Below are positions 19,778 through 28,677 of a stretch of 64,000 bases of DNA, in pieces. Positions within the stretch are counted from its first letter, which is position 1. The number at the start of each line of letters is the position of its first letter. The notes below the pieces were generated by a model that was given only the letters and a program-made list of their open reading frames with translations, made no database searches and was not told the origin of the DNA. The position numbers and the translations under genes were made by a program. Where the stretch lies: contig NZ_LT670844.1 in NCBI RefSeq assembly GCF_900141755.1, positions 1,798,001-1,862,000 of the forward strand, given 5' to 3'. Origin of the DNA: Bradyrhizobium lablabi. GTDB taxonomy: Bacteria > Pseudomonadota > Alphaproteobacteria > Rhizobiales > Xanthobacteraceae.

Positions 19778-20375
19778 GGATTGCTTGGTCGCTTGCCTGC
19801 GCTCTTCGAGCTGCGGCGGACAGGTCGCTCTCGCCATGACGGAAAGAATGGATACGCCGCCGCCTTCTCGCGGCGCAAAGCGTCCGAGGGATGCCTGATC
19901 GTTTCGCCCTGAGAAACAGAGGGCGCAGGGAAAGCCGGATGCTCGCCGCACCCGCAGCCTCGTGTGCAGTGGTAGAAAGCACACGAGGTAGTCACCACGG
20001 GTTCGCCGAGTTCAACCGGCCTTCCCTGCACAATGGTTTTAACGGTTTCCTTCGTGCTCTCCCCGGTGATCGGGCTTTCTTGTCACCGTCGCCTGCGGAA
20101 TTGCTTCCGCAAACTTGACGCCAGCGTCGAGGCGTCAGGACCACACGACTTCGCCGTCCGCTTAAGCGCCGTTCGTCAATAGCGCTAACTGCGTCCACCG
20201 CATCCCCTGCCCAACGTTTGTGACGATCGCGAAACGCCCCTCTGTGGGCCGGGACGGGGTAAGTTCTAAAGGTGATTTGGGTCGGAGAGGAACGGATTTA
20301 TTTTTGCAAGCAGGTCTGGACAGCTAAAATCACGTTGATCCGGTTCAACAATTTAGGCTGAGCGCGCAACGCGGG
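19778..20375 (+). repeat. Structured intergenic element, copy 1
   Basis: This stretch between glgC and a hypothetical gene is homologous to 42009-42572. A long-range stem pairs 19925-19938 with 20016-20029 (13 of 14). Inside it a perfect 10-bp hairpin pairs 19958-19967 with 19979-19988. A 7-bp stem pairs TGACGCC (20116-20122) with GGCGTCA (20131-20137). The other copy keeps these stems with different bases, which points to selection on the fold. A short reading frame near the end (about 20272-20361) encodes WVGEERIYFCK and ITLIRFNNLG before a TGA. It may be a noncoding RNA or a folding mobile element; I know no named family for it. Confidence 0.6.
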
Positions 20376-20521
20376 TTAGCCGGCATCACGAAAGGTGCGC
20401 GGGTATTGCCGGTGAAAGCACCGTCATGTGGCGCGTCTCAGAAATCGCTTTTCGTATCGCCGTGTCGTCTGGAGCCACGCCTATCGCAGTCGATGATTGA
20501 TGCAGCGCCCACGAAGCCAAA

Positions 20522-21016
20522 CTACGTGTCGCACCCGGGCGTGAGGTTCAATGCCCTTAACAGGCCCGCAAAGCCTTCTGGGCGTCGACAGGGCCTGAGA
20601 TCGACCATTGGTTTACTTCGGTCGACATTGTTATCCTTCTTCGGCTCCTTTTCTTTATTGCGTCGGGCAACAGGTACTGCTGCAGGCTTCCTGGCGTGAG
20701 GATCGTGCCGGTGCCGGCTCACAATTTTCGTGGTCGCAGTTGGGCGAGAAAGTCGTGACGGAGTTTCGTCCGGGACTTTCGTAGCCGGCATAACCGGCTT
20801 TGGGGCGATCGGGTCACGGACGTACGCGATGTCCAGCCGGTCTGCCTTGGTCAACGTATCCTGTGAAAAAATTTGACTAACGGTGGTTTGCGCCGGAGAA
20901 GCTCGCACGCTTGGCGGCGGCGTCGGAGTTCCGGCCCTGAGAGCGACCATTGCACCCAGGCCAATCAAACAAAGAACCGCAAGCCACACTGTCCTGATCA
21001 CGGCCAACCCCCGCAC
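20522..21016 (-). CDS. Hypothetical membrane-anchored protein
   Basis: A 164-residue protein. One hydrophobic segment near the N-terminus (about residues 8-27, WLAVLCLIGLGAMVAL) is followed by a Pro/Ser/Thr-rich and then basic, low-complexity periplasmic part. The last ~30 residues (VDLRPCRRPEGFAGLLRALN) look more conserved. It starts at GTG 21016. No known domain is visible. It stands alone, with a structured repeat downstream and an inverted repeat about 220 bp upstream. Confidence 0.6.
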   Translation of the reverse strand: MRGLAVIRTVWLAVLCLIGLGAMVALRAGTPTPPPSVRASPAQTTVSQIFSQDTLTKADRLDIAYVRDPIAPKPVMPATKVPDETPSRLSRPTATTKIVSRHRHDPHARKPAAVPVARRNKEKEPKKDNNVDRSKPMVDLRPCRRPEGFAGLLRALNLTPGCDT

Positions 21017-21233
21017 GGTCCGAAGATGCGCGAATTGAGTGTGAGCTTAGGACTGAATCAGGCGCTTAATGGGTCGCCGGGGCAGCAAGATCGTGCGGTC
21101 GCAGAATAGTTTCGCACCAGAGTTAACGAGCCGGCGAAATGCAAGGTCGTTTGCCGTCGCAGTCGGCTTTCCGCCACGAAGATTTGCTCACTTCCGATTC
21201 GGCCATTCCGGGGGGCGTCCCATGGTCTGGTTG

Positions 21234-21273
21234 GGCCCGACATATGTCGTCCGGCAACGTCGTATGTCGGGCC
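21234..21273. promoter_or_regulatory. Perfect 11-bp inverted repeat with CATATG-like core
   Basis: GGCCCGACATA (21234-21244) and TATGTCGGGCC (21263-21273) are perfect inverted arms around an 18-nt loop. The site is about 220 bp upstream of the hypothetical gene at 20522-21016. It could be a dimeric operator or a small hairpin; nothing else in the 21017-21480 stretch explains it. Confidence 0.35.
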
Positions 21274-21484
21274 GCCTTGGGGAATCACGACAGAATGCGG
21301 ACGGCGCACCTCTTTAACGATCTGTTAACCGTGCCGTAGCAAGCTTGTCCCAAATCGCGGCGGAACCGGAGTCGGCCGGAGCCGGCAGTCGCACGAAAAG
21401 CCGTTCGGTGTCACGCCCGGGCGGCTTTTCGCGTCTAGAGCATGATGATTTTGAGTTGAATCGTCGCCTGCGCAAGTTCGATCA

Positions 21485-21684
21485 CCTCGCCCCGCTTGCG
21501 GGGAGAGGTATAGGCCGCCTTCGGCGGCCGTCCTTAGATAAGAAGGACGCCGAAGCGAAGCTTCGGCTATGTCGCGCAGCGATCCGGGTGAGGGGGATTC
21601 TCCGCATAATTTGTGCTTCAGCATTCGCGGAAACAGCCCCTCACCCCAACCCTCTCCCCGCAAGAGCGGGGCGAGGGAGAAGTC
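21485..21684. repeat. Intergenic palindromic repeat (CCTCGCCCC family)
   Basis: The left arm starts CCTCGCCCCGCTTGCGGGG and the right arm ends CCGCAAGAGCGGGGCGAGGG. The same family recurs at about 37579-37734 and 59877-60028. The interior includes a GGCCGCCTTCGGCGGCC hairpin. It is noncoding and lies downstream of the FAD oxidase gene. Confidence 0.8.
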
Positions 21685-21732
21685 ACCGCCGTGCCTCAAC
21701 CTAAAGTCATCACGCTCTAGGGCGCCGCTGCG

Positions 21733-23115
21733 TCAGGCGGCCGGCTTGATGTTCTGGTTGATCCGGAACAAATTGGCAGAATCATATTTGCTCTTCACGG
21801 CTGCCAGCCGCGCATAGTTTGCCCCGTAGGTCGCCTTGAGCCGGGCGTCGCCCTCATCGTCCATCATGAAATTCGGATAGGCGCCGCCGAGGTCGAACGG
21901 ATGCACCGCCTCCCAATAGGCCTTGGTCCATCGCGTCACCGGCCCCGCCTTCTGCGGGTTCGGATCGATACCGGCGATCACCATCGACCAGGTGGCATCG
22001 CGGCAATTCCAGGCGGTGTCGCCGCTGCCGACGCGATGTACGGCACCGTCGATCGGGTAAAGATGCATCAGCGACAATTCGCTCGGCGTTTTTGCCGCTT
22101 GTTCGAGATGGGCGTCGATCGCTGCGTCCGGCAGCGTCTTGACGAAATCGCCCCGCCAATACCATTGCATGCCCTTCGGGTAGAGCCCGTCGAACATGCT
22201 CTGCACGGCCGGATACGGCATCGTTCCCATCCAATTGAACCACGGCGCCGGCAGCACGTCGAGCAGCGGCGCCAAAACCTTCTTGCCGTTGTCCTCGGAG
22301 CCGTCGTAGCAGCACATCAAAAGACAGATGCGCTTGCCCCATAATTCCTCCGGAAACGGCGCACTCGAAAGTATGGTCTTGAGCCCGAGGAAAATGCCGA
22401 GCTCCTCCGGCGCTTTCGGCAGGAAATCGCGATAACGCTGCATGATGGTGCGCGCGTGCTTCTGGTCCCAGGCGATCGGTCCGGCAAACACCGTGCTCAC
22501 GGGATGGAGCTTGAACACAAAGGAAGTGACGACACCGAAATTGCCGCCGCCGCCGCGCAGCGCCCAGAACAGATCGGGGTTGTTGTCCTTGCTGGCGACG
22601 ACGAAGCTGCCATCGGCCAGCACGACGTCGGCCTCGATCAGATTGTCGATGGTCAGGCCGTATTTGCGGGTGAGATAACCGTGGCCGCCGCTCAGGGTCA
22701 GCCCGGCGATGCCGGTGGTCGAGATAATGCCGGCCGGCACGGCGAGGCCGAACGCGTGGGTGGCATGGTCGACGTCGCCCTGGGTACAGCCGGCGCCGAC
22801 GCGCGCGGTACGGGCGAGCGGGTCGACGCGTACGCCCTTGATGTCCGAGAGGTCGATGACCAGGCCATCATCGACGCTGGCGAGCCCCGGCCCATTATGG
22901 CCGCCGCCACGTATCGCGATGCGCAGGCCATTGTCGCGACCGAAATTCACCGCCGCGATCACGTCGGCGACATCGACACAGCGAGCGATCAGCGAAGGGT
23001 GCTTGTCGATCATGCCGTTATACAGCGCACGGGCTTCATCATAGTTGGCCGCGCCGCGCTCGATGACCGAGCCGCGCAGGCTGTCACGCAATTTGATCTT
23101 GGCTTCGTCGCGCAT
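21733..23115 (-). CDS. FAD-binding (berberine-bridge-like) oxidoreductase
   Basis: A 460-residue PCMH/VAO-fold flavoprotein. The FAD-attachment motif IRGGGHNGPG places the likely covalent His at residue 73. The Cys used by bicovalent family members is absent from the later PAGIISTTGIAGLTLSGGHG segment, so attachment should be monocovalent. The C-terminal BBE motif (NLFRINQNI) is present. It probably oxidises an alcohol or sugar to a ketone or lactone using O2. AAGGAGAACATC precedes the ATG at 23115. It is divergent from the LuxR regulator gene at 23346, which is a plausible controller. Confidence 0.9.
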   Translation of the reverse strand: MRDEAKIKLRDSLRGSVIERGAANYDEARALYNGMIDKHPSLIARCVDVADVIAAVNFGRDNGLRIAIRGGGHNGPGLASVDDGLVIDLSDIKGVRVDPLARTARVGAGCTQGDVDHATHAFGLAVPAGIISTTGIAGLTLSGGHGYLTRKYGLTIDNLIEADVVLADGSFVVASKDNNPDLFWALRGGGGNFGVVTSFVFKLHPVSTVFAGPIAWDQKHARTIMQRYRDFLPKAPEELGIFLGLKTILSSAPFPEELWGKRICLLMCCYDGSEDNGKKVLAPLLDVLPAPWFNWMGTMPYPAVQSMFDGLYPKGMQWYWRGDFVKTLPDAAIDAHLEQAAKTPSELSLMHLYPIDGAVHRVGSGDTAWNCRDATWSMVIAGIDPNPQKAGPVTRWTKAYWEAVHPFDLGGAYPNFMMDDEGDARLKATYGANYARLAAVKSKYDSANLFRINQNIKPAA

Positions 23116-23345
23116 GATGTTCTCCTTTTCACGGGCCAGTTGGGCAGTCCGCGGGACCATCGTGCTCCGGTCGTGCGGGAGCTCGGCCTGCCAGTTGTGG
23201 TTGCCGCTATAGTCACACGGCGGGCCGTAACTTGGCGGACCGGATCGGTCGCCGCGTCACCCGATCGATGGAGAGGCTGGCTGCGCGGGCTTCACGGACG
23301 TGTTACGATCCCCGCGGGCGGTCATGGCAGGCTAGAGCCATCAGC

Positions 23346-24482
23346 ATGCGTGAAGCGGACGAGCTTTCGCTGGTCATCGGCGACATCTACGATGCGTCGC
23401 TCGATCCCGGACTGTGGCCGACTGCCATCGAAAGCATCTGCGGCTATGTCGGCGCCGCCTCGGCCAGTCTGCATTCGCAGGACTCGATCAGCAGGAATAC
23501 CGACGCGCTGTTCTGGTGGGGCCGGGAGTCCAGCGCGCCGCACTATTTCGATCTCTATCTGCAGAAATACGGCAAGATAAATCCGATCTTTCCCGGCGTC
23601 GTGTTTTTCGACGTGGAGCTGCCGGTTGCCGTTCCCGACGTGATTTCGTGCGAGGAGTTTGTCCAGACGCGTTTCTTTCGCGAATGGCTTGCGCCACAGA
23701 GCCTGATGGACGGCCTGTTTTCAAACCTGGAAAAGGGCGCGACGAGCTGCGCGCTGTTCACCGCCATGCGCCATGCCAATGAGGGGCAGGTCGACGACCG
23801 CATGCGCCGGCGGTTTGAGCTGATTACACCACATGTCCGGCGCGCCATGCTGATTGGCAAGGTGATCGATCTGCATCGCGTCGAGGCGGCGGCGCTCGCC
23901 GACACTCTCGACGAGCTCGCCTCCGGCATGTTCATCGTGGACTCGAATGGGCGCATCATTCACGCCAATGCCAGCGCGCATCGCCTGATCGCCGAGGCCG
24001 ACGTGCTGCGCGCCACCCAGGGCCGGATCGCAGCGCTTGATCTCGAGGGCAACCGGAATCTGCTCGATGTGTTCACGGCGGCCCAGGCAGGCGACGCCGC
24101 CGTCGGAAAAAGGGGCATCGCCATACCGTTGAAGGCGCGTAGCGGCGAGCGCTATGTCGCTCACGTGTTGCCCCTGACCTCGGGAGCGCGCCGCAAGGCC
24201 GGTGTTTCCTACTCGGCAACAGCTGCGATGTTCGTCCGCAAGGCGGCGCTGGATTTGCCGTCACCGCCCGAGGCGGTCGCCCGCGAGTTCAACCTGACGC
24301 CGGCGGAGGTCCGGGTCATGTTTGCCATCGTCGAGATCGGCGGAGTGCCTGAAGTCGCGCCGGTGCTCGGCATCTCGGAGCAAACCGTCAAAACCCATTT
24401 GCATCGCATCTATGAGAAGACCGCCACCAAACGGCAAGCCGATCTGGTGAAGCTGATCGCGAGCTATTCGGGCAGGCTTTGA
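23346..24482 (+). CDS. LuxR-family transcriptional regulator with PAS-like sensor
   Basis: A 378-residue regulator. The C-terminal ~60 residues are a LuxR/GerE helix-turn-helix (LTPAEVRVM... then ISEQTVKTHLHRIYEK). The N-terminal ~290 residues are an uncharacterised sensor region; the middle (SGMFIVDSNGRIIHAN) looks like a PAS fold. No autoinducer-binding residues are obvious, so this is not a clear quorum-sensing LuxR. The ATG at 23346 is where similarity begins. It is divergent from the FAD oxidase gene, and the 230-bp gap presumably holds both promoters. Confidence 0.85.
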   Translation: MREADELSLVIGDIYDASLDPGLWPTAIESICGYVGAASASLHSQDSISRNTDALFWWGRESSAPHYFDLYLQKYGKINPIFPGVVFFDVELPVAVPDVISCEEFVQTRFFREWLAPQSLMDGLFSNLEKGATSCALFTAMRHANEGQVDDRMRRRFELITPHVRRAMLIGKVIDLHRVEAAALADTLDELASGMFIVDSNGRIIHANASAHRLIAEADVLRATQGRIAALDLEGNRNLLDVFTAAQAGDAAVGKRGIAIPLKARSGERYVAHVLPLTSGARRKAGVSYSATAAMFVRKAALDLPSPPEAVAREFNLTPAEVRVMFAIVEIGGVPEVAPVLGISEQTVKTHLHRIYEKTATKRQADLVKLIASYSGRL

Positions 24483-24496
24483 TTTGCTCGCGTTTG

Positions 24497-25543
24497 CTAA
24501 CGCACGGGCATCGGCGGCCGCGGCACCGCTGACAATTCTTCGTCCTGCGGCTGAGCCGTGGCTTGCGGTGGCGGTTCAACTTGCCGCGGCACGTAATCGG
24601 ATTGTCGCGGTGCGTACGGAGCAGCAGTCGCCGGCGGCACGTAAGGTGCAGCGGCTGGCGGCGGCGGCATTGCGGCTTGCGGCGGCGGCAACGGCGTGAT
24701 GGGTTTGCGCGGCCGCGCGGCGGCCGGACGCGTCGGGGGCGGGAGCGGTGTTATCGCCGACACCTTGGGCCGCACGTTTTGCTCGGAAGCTTTTGCGACG
24801 TCGCGGGACATTTGCTGCTGGCCGGCCTTGATCTCCTCAATGCTGGCCTTGAGCTGCTCGACTTGTTGCCCGAGGCCGGCGAGATCGCGCGCCATCGATT
24901 GCAGCAACTGGCTCTGGTCGGGAGATGAAGCGGCAGCAGTCGGCACGGCGCTTTCGGCTACGGCCTGCGCCGGAGGTGTCGCTTGCGATGGAGCGGCTTG
25001 CGGAGGTGTCGCTTGCGGTGGTGCGGCTTGCGGAGGTGCAGCATCCGCATTCGCCGCCGCCGCGTCCGCCTCAGCGGCAGGCGCGGCCGGCTCCGCTGAC
25101 GGCGCTGGCTTTTCCAGCGGCAGCAACGAACTCAGGAGTTGCGGCGCCGACTTTACGATCTGGAGGACCGCATCGCCATGGGCCCGCCAGACGATGCTGG
25201 CGACACCGATGCATGTTGCCAACAGCAATGCGGCGAAGGCGCGTGCCAGCCGACTGCCGATCGTCCGCGGGGATCCCGCGACATGAAAATGGTCTTGGAC
25301 ATTAATATGGTCCTGGACATTGTTGACGGCGGTGGGCCGAAACGTCGTATCGACCGGCGGGACCGGTGGGTGAGCCGCGAGGTCGGCTCCCCTATGGGCC
25401 TGGGGCGCCGCTTGATGGAGCGCCGCCGCGCGCAGCAGCTTGGAAAGCTCTTCAACCGCGGGCACGAAGCGAGGGGCATCGGGCGCCACCGCGACGACAT
25501 CGTGGGGATCGTCGGCTTGTCTCGGTTTCAGCGTGGAATGCAT
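24497..25543 (-). CDS. Hypothetical proline/alanine-rich single-pass membrane protein
   Basis: A 348-residue protein of a kind I associate with Bradyrhizobium, function unknown. Residues ~1-95 are cytoplasmic and polar. One membrane helix lies near 103-120 (AFAALLLATCIGVASIVW). An Ala/Pro/Gln repeat follows (PPQAAPPQATPPQ), then a short coiled coil (LAGLGQQVEQLKASIEEI), and the tail is Pro-rich. At DNA level the repeat is a run of near-identical 15-bp units around 24965-25045. It may span the envelope or scaffold other proteins; that is inference. It lies 14 bp from the convergent luxR-type gene. Confidence 0.7.
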   Translation of the reverse strand: MHSTLKPRQADDPHDVVAVAPDAPRFVPAVEELSKLLRAAALHQAAPQAHRGADLAAHPPVPPVDTTFRPTAVNNVQDHINVQDHFHVAGSPRTIGSRLARAFAALLLATCIGVASIVWRAHGDAVLQIVKSAPQLLSSLLPLEKPAPSAEPAAPAAEADAAAANADAAPPQAAPPQATPPQAAPSQATPPAQAVAESAVPTAAASSPDQSQLLQSMARDLAGLGQQVEQLKASIEEIKAGQQQMSRDVAKASEQNVRPKVSAITPLPPPTRPAAARPRKPITPLPPPQAAMPPPPAAAPYVPPATAAPYAPRQSDYVPRQVEPPPQATAQPQDEELSAVPRPPMPVR

Positions 25544-25544
25544 T

Positions 25545-26050
25545 GGGGGTCCCTGCTCTGTCCAATGTCACCTGCTTCGGGGCCGCCGGCGGATTTACGC
25601 TTATGTCGGCGGTGTGTCCTGCCCCAGACTTCATCAGGGATTGACCAAAGCAAGGCGGCACCATGGAGAGGTTGAGGCCGATTATGGCGCGCCCTTCGGG
25701 AACCCGGGAACTCGTCCTTCTCGCGGCCTCGCGGCGTCGAGGGGCCTGCCTTCTACCTGCCAAATCGCTCGAACCGGTACGCGAGCTCCGGGCCTTCATG
25801 CCCGTCGAGCAGCGTGGTCCGCGGGTCGAGCTCGAGCTCGCGGGTCCTGATCGCGCGTAAGACCAAGCGCACTCAACGCACGAATCAAGGCGCATTGCCG
25901 AAAAAACGTTCCGTTGGTCCTTCGACCGACGGCTCACGAGCGCATCAACATCCGCCGTCGCTGAGGGAAGACTCATTCGAGTATTTCCGGCAGATGAACC
26001 GTCGAGCGGTCGATCGCGACATAAGGTAATACCGTACCGAGGGAGTAAGG
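25545..26050. other. Intergenic stretch without a convincing gene
   Basis: About 500 bp between the proline-rich gene and the frameshifted secreted-protein gene. Short open frames exist on both strands, but none shows a ribosome site plus recognisable protein features. GAGGGAGTAAGG just before 26051 is the Shine-Dalgarno region of the next gene. I see no repeat or RNA here. Confidence 0.5.
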
Positions 26051-26760
26051 ATGCGAGCGGCGGTCGTTGGTTTACTGCTGAGCGCCGTGTTGGCGGGACA
26101 TGCGTCAGCCTATGACGCGCTGGACCCGGCCAATTGCAATGGCGCCGATTGGGACGCCAGGCTCGCCTTGACCGTGTCGAAGGTGACGGCCGGGCCGCGC
26201 GTCAACTTCATCAAGAACCCCTACGACGACGATTTTACCGCTGCAGCCTGCCCAGCCGCGACCAACGCCTGCCGGAAAAAGTCCTACCTCGTGACCGGCG
26301 ACCTCGTGCTGGTCGGCAGGACGCGAGGCGATTTCATCTGCGTCACCTACCAGGCACCGCTGGCGAAAAAGCATGTTTGGCGAACGGCTGGCTGCCCAGC
26401 GCGGCGCTGACGCCGGTCGCCCCGATGCCGTCGCCGCAGACGTCGGATTGGATCGGCAGCTGGTGCAATCCCGGCTGCAGGATCGAAATCAAGGCCGCCG
26501 ATGGCGGCAAGTTGCAGATTGACGCCCAAGGGATATTTCCGACCGCGCGTGATTTTCATAACGGCGCCTTCAAGGCACAGGTCGCGCCGCAGAACGATGC
26601 GATCGCCTTCGCCGACGACGGCAGCAATTACGGGGATGAATGCCATGTGCGGATGCAGCGGATCGGCCCGTGGTTGCTGGTTGTGGACAATGCCGGCTGC
26701 GGCGGTACCGGGGTGAGCTTCACCGGGCTCTATCGCCGCAAGAAGGAAGCAGACCGATGA
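26051..26760 (+). pseudogene. Secreted hypothetical protein, frameshifted
   Basis: The first frame (26051-26410) encodes a signal peptide (VVGLLLSAVLAGHASA) and ~95 mature residues with several Cys. It then ends in a tail (RTAGCPARR) that looks out of frame. The continuation is in the next frame from about 26383 (NGWLPSAALTPV... DWIGSWCNPGC... GCGGTGVSFTGLYRRKK) to 26760. A single missing base near 26380, around GTTTGGCGAACGG, would join them into one ~236-residue Cys-rich exported protein. It is either a real pseudogene or a sequencing error. The function of the intact protein is unknown. Confidence 0.6.
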
Positions 26761-26965
26761 CCGCTCTCGCCGATCGCGATGTCTTGTCGGAATTGGCTCA
26801 CTGGCTCACGCATTTTCTCGGCTGGGCTAACGGCTGAGGACGGTTGGATTGTAGGGCGCGTCGCCGCGCCGATCAGCCGATGGTTCCGGGCGCTCGCAAA
26901 AAAATCTCGATCGTTGCAACGCCCTGTGGCCGGAACTCACCAACGTCGTTGCCGTTTGCTTGCTC

Positions 26966-27127
26966 ATGAAACATTTATTTTTGCATCAGGCGGTGAGCGC
27001 GCTAGTGGCCGTCACGTTTTGCGCGGCAATGCTGATCACGGCGCAGACATTCGTGGCGTACAAGAATGCACACCTCTGGGACGACCGAGCGCTGCAGCTC
27101 GCAGCCATGAAGCGCCCGCCGACCTGA
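26966..27127 (+). CDS. Possible small membrane protein (53 aa)
   Basis: A short frame starting at ATG 26966 encodes a hydrophobic helix (about residues 9-30, AVSALVAVTFCAAMLITA) then a polar tail ending MKRPPT. The shape is that of a small single-pass inner-membrane protein. There is no strong ribosome site, and it overlaps no other gene. I do not recognise it. Confidence 0.35.
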   Translation: MKHLFLHQAVSALVAVTFCAAMLITAQTFVAYKNAHLWDDRALQLAAMKRPPT

Positions 27128-27154
27128 GCCCGGCGGATTTTGCGGACTACGGTG

Positions 27155-27439
27155 CTAGCGAATGACTGTGGCAGCGACGGAGGAACGTTTGCCGCGCTTT
27201 TCGTTGGGAACGAACTGAGCAAACACCTCCTTGACGCGGTCAACAGGAGTTGCATCGCGGGTAAATCGAAGCTCCGCTGTCGCCCCGGTTTCCGCTAACC
27301 GAGGCGCGTACATGGCGCTTTCAAATAACGACCCTTTGAAGCGCGAATTGCTGTCGTCGTCGCCGAAATAGGCGTCGGAAACGAATAAAAACACCAGCAG
27401 CGCCGATCCCACGACGCCAAAATATTTGAAAACAGGCAT
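27155..27439 (-). CDS. Hypothetical membrane-anchored protein
   Basis: A 94-residue protein. An N-terminal helix (YFGVVGSALLVFLFVSDAYF) is followed by an acidic DDDSN stretch and a polar C-terminus ending in a basic segment. The ATG at 27439 (MPVFKYFG) is chosen because the hydrophobic segment follows directly; the open frame to 27490 has no signal character. I recall similar small proteins in Bradyrhizobium but no function. It is alone on its strand. Confidence 0.65.
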   Translation of the reverse strand: MPVFKYFGVVGSALLVFLFVSDAYFGDDDSNSRFKGSLFESAMYAPRLAETGATAELRFTRDATPVDRVKEVFAQFVPNEKRGKRSSVAATVIR

Positions 27440-27581
27440 GGGTAAGCGGGCCCCCTTCTTTTGAAAAAAGGTTGCATCGCCAGCCATCAAAGCCAGGTTT
27501 ACGGCCGCCCGGCTTTTGCCGGGACGGTTGTTCGCCGGTTGGCAATTTGTGGATAATTTTAATGATCGCAGGGCGACAAGA

Positions 27582-28529
27582 TCACCCGAGCGGCTTCAGG
27601 CCCGCTTCGATCGCGGCGCGGCGCGGCTCCAGGAACGGCGGCAGCGCCAGTTTTTCGCCGAGCGTTGCCATCGGCTCATCGGTGGCAAAGCCGGGGCCGT
27701 CGGTGGCGATCTCGAACAGGATGCCGTTGGGCTCGCGGAAATAGAGGCTGCGGAAGTAAAAGCGGTCGATCTCGCCGGAATTGGGTATTGCGAATTCGTT
27801 CAATCGCTGGGTCCAGGCGTGATATTGCGCCTCGTCCGGGGTGCGGAACGCGACGTGATGCACGCCGCCGGCGCCCTGGCGCGCGACCGGCAGGTCCTTC
27901 TCCTCGAGGATATGCAGCTCGGCGGCGGGGCCGCCCTCGCCCATCGTGAACACGACGATCCGCGCGTCGGCATGCGGCGAGGTATAGTCGCGGGCGCGGC
28001 GCATGTTCATGGCGCGCGTCAGCACCATCTCGGTGCGCGCGAGATCCTGCACGGTGAGCACGATCGGGCCGAGGCCGCGAATTTGATGCTCGGCCGGCAC
28101 CGGGCTCCTCTCCCACGGCGAGGCTGGCCCTGTGCCGCCATCATCGACCAGCACCAGGCGCTGGCCTTCGCCGTCCTCGAACGGCAGCGTCAGCCGGCCG
28201 TCGACTTCGACGACGTCGCGGACATGGCCGCCGGCCTGCTTCAGCCGGTCCCGCCAATAGCCAAGAGTCTTTTCGCCGGCGACGCGCAGGCCGGTGCGCG
28301 AAATGCTGTTGCTGCCGCGCCGTTCGGGCGCTGCCGGAAAATCGAAGAAGGTCAGATCGGTGCCTGGATTGGCCTTGCCGTCGGCGTAGAACAGATGATA
28401 GGCGCTGACGTCGTCCTGGTTGACGGTCTTCTTGACCAGCCGCATGCCGAGCAGGCCGGTGTAAAACGCAAGATTCTCGCGCGGTTTCGCCGAGATCGCG
28501 GTGAGATGGTGAATCCCCGTCAATTGCAT
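27582..28529 (-). CDS. Ring-cleaving dioxygenase, glyoxalase fold (MhqO/LinE type)
   Basis: A 315-residue, two-domain vicinal-oxygen-chelate enzyme. The metal ligands expected for the family are visible: His in GIHHLT (residue 8), His in GGVHHVAF (about 217) and Glu in GILFEIATD (about 270). Relatives cleave hydroquinones or detoxify quinone stress. GAAGAGGATGG precedes the ATG at 28529; the open frame runs to 28586 but similarity begins at MQLTGIHH. It is divergent from the 5'-nucleotidase gene. Substrate not assigned. Confidence 0.88.
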   Translation of the reverse strand: MQLTGIHHLTAISAKPRENLAFYTGLLGMRLVKKTVNQDDVSAYHLFYADGKANPGTDLTFFDFPAAPERRGSNSISRTGLRVAGEKTLGYWRDRLKQAGGHVRDVVEVDGRLTLPFEDGEGQRLVLVDDGGTGPASPWERSPVPAEHQIRGLGPIVLTVQDLARTEMVLTRAMNMRRARDYTSPHADARIVVFTMGEGGPAAELHILEEKDLPVARQGAGGVHHVAFRTPDEAQYHAWTQRLNEFAIPNSGEIDRFYFRSLYFREPNGILFEIATDGPGFATDEPMATLGEKLALPPFLEPRRAAIEAGLKPLG

Positions 28530-28677
28530 CGAACCATCCTCTTCATCACTTTCCGGGGAAACTCGCCCGGGACATTTGGGCGTCACCCGCGATCATGTAG
28601 GATATCGTTCGCAGATCGCCAGCGGCACCGATTTTTGCGCAAAGTGAGGGCGATGCATCACAAGACATCACCGTGAC

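Noticed and set aside
25663..25860. 65-codon frame in the 25.5-26.0 kb gap
   Set aside because: An ATG preceded by GGC-rich sequence but with Arg/Leu-biased composition and no similarity I can recognise.
26757..26837. 26-codon frame overlapping the end of the frameshifted secreted protein
   Set aside because: Very short, no hydrophobic or signal character strong enough, and no independent evidence.
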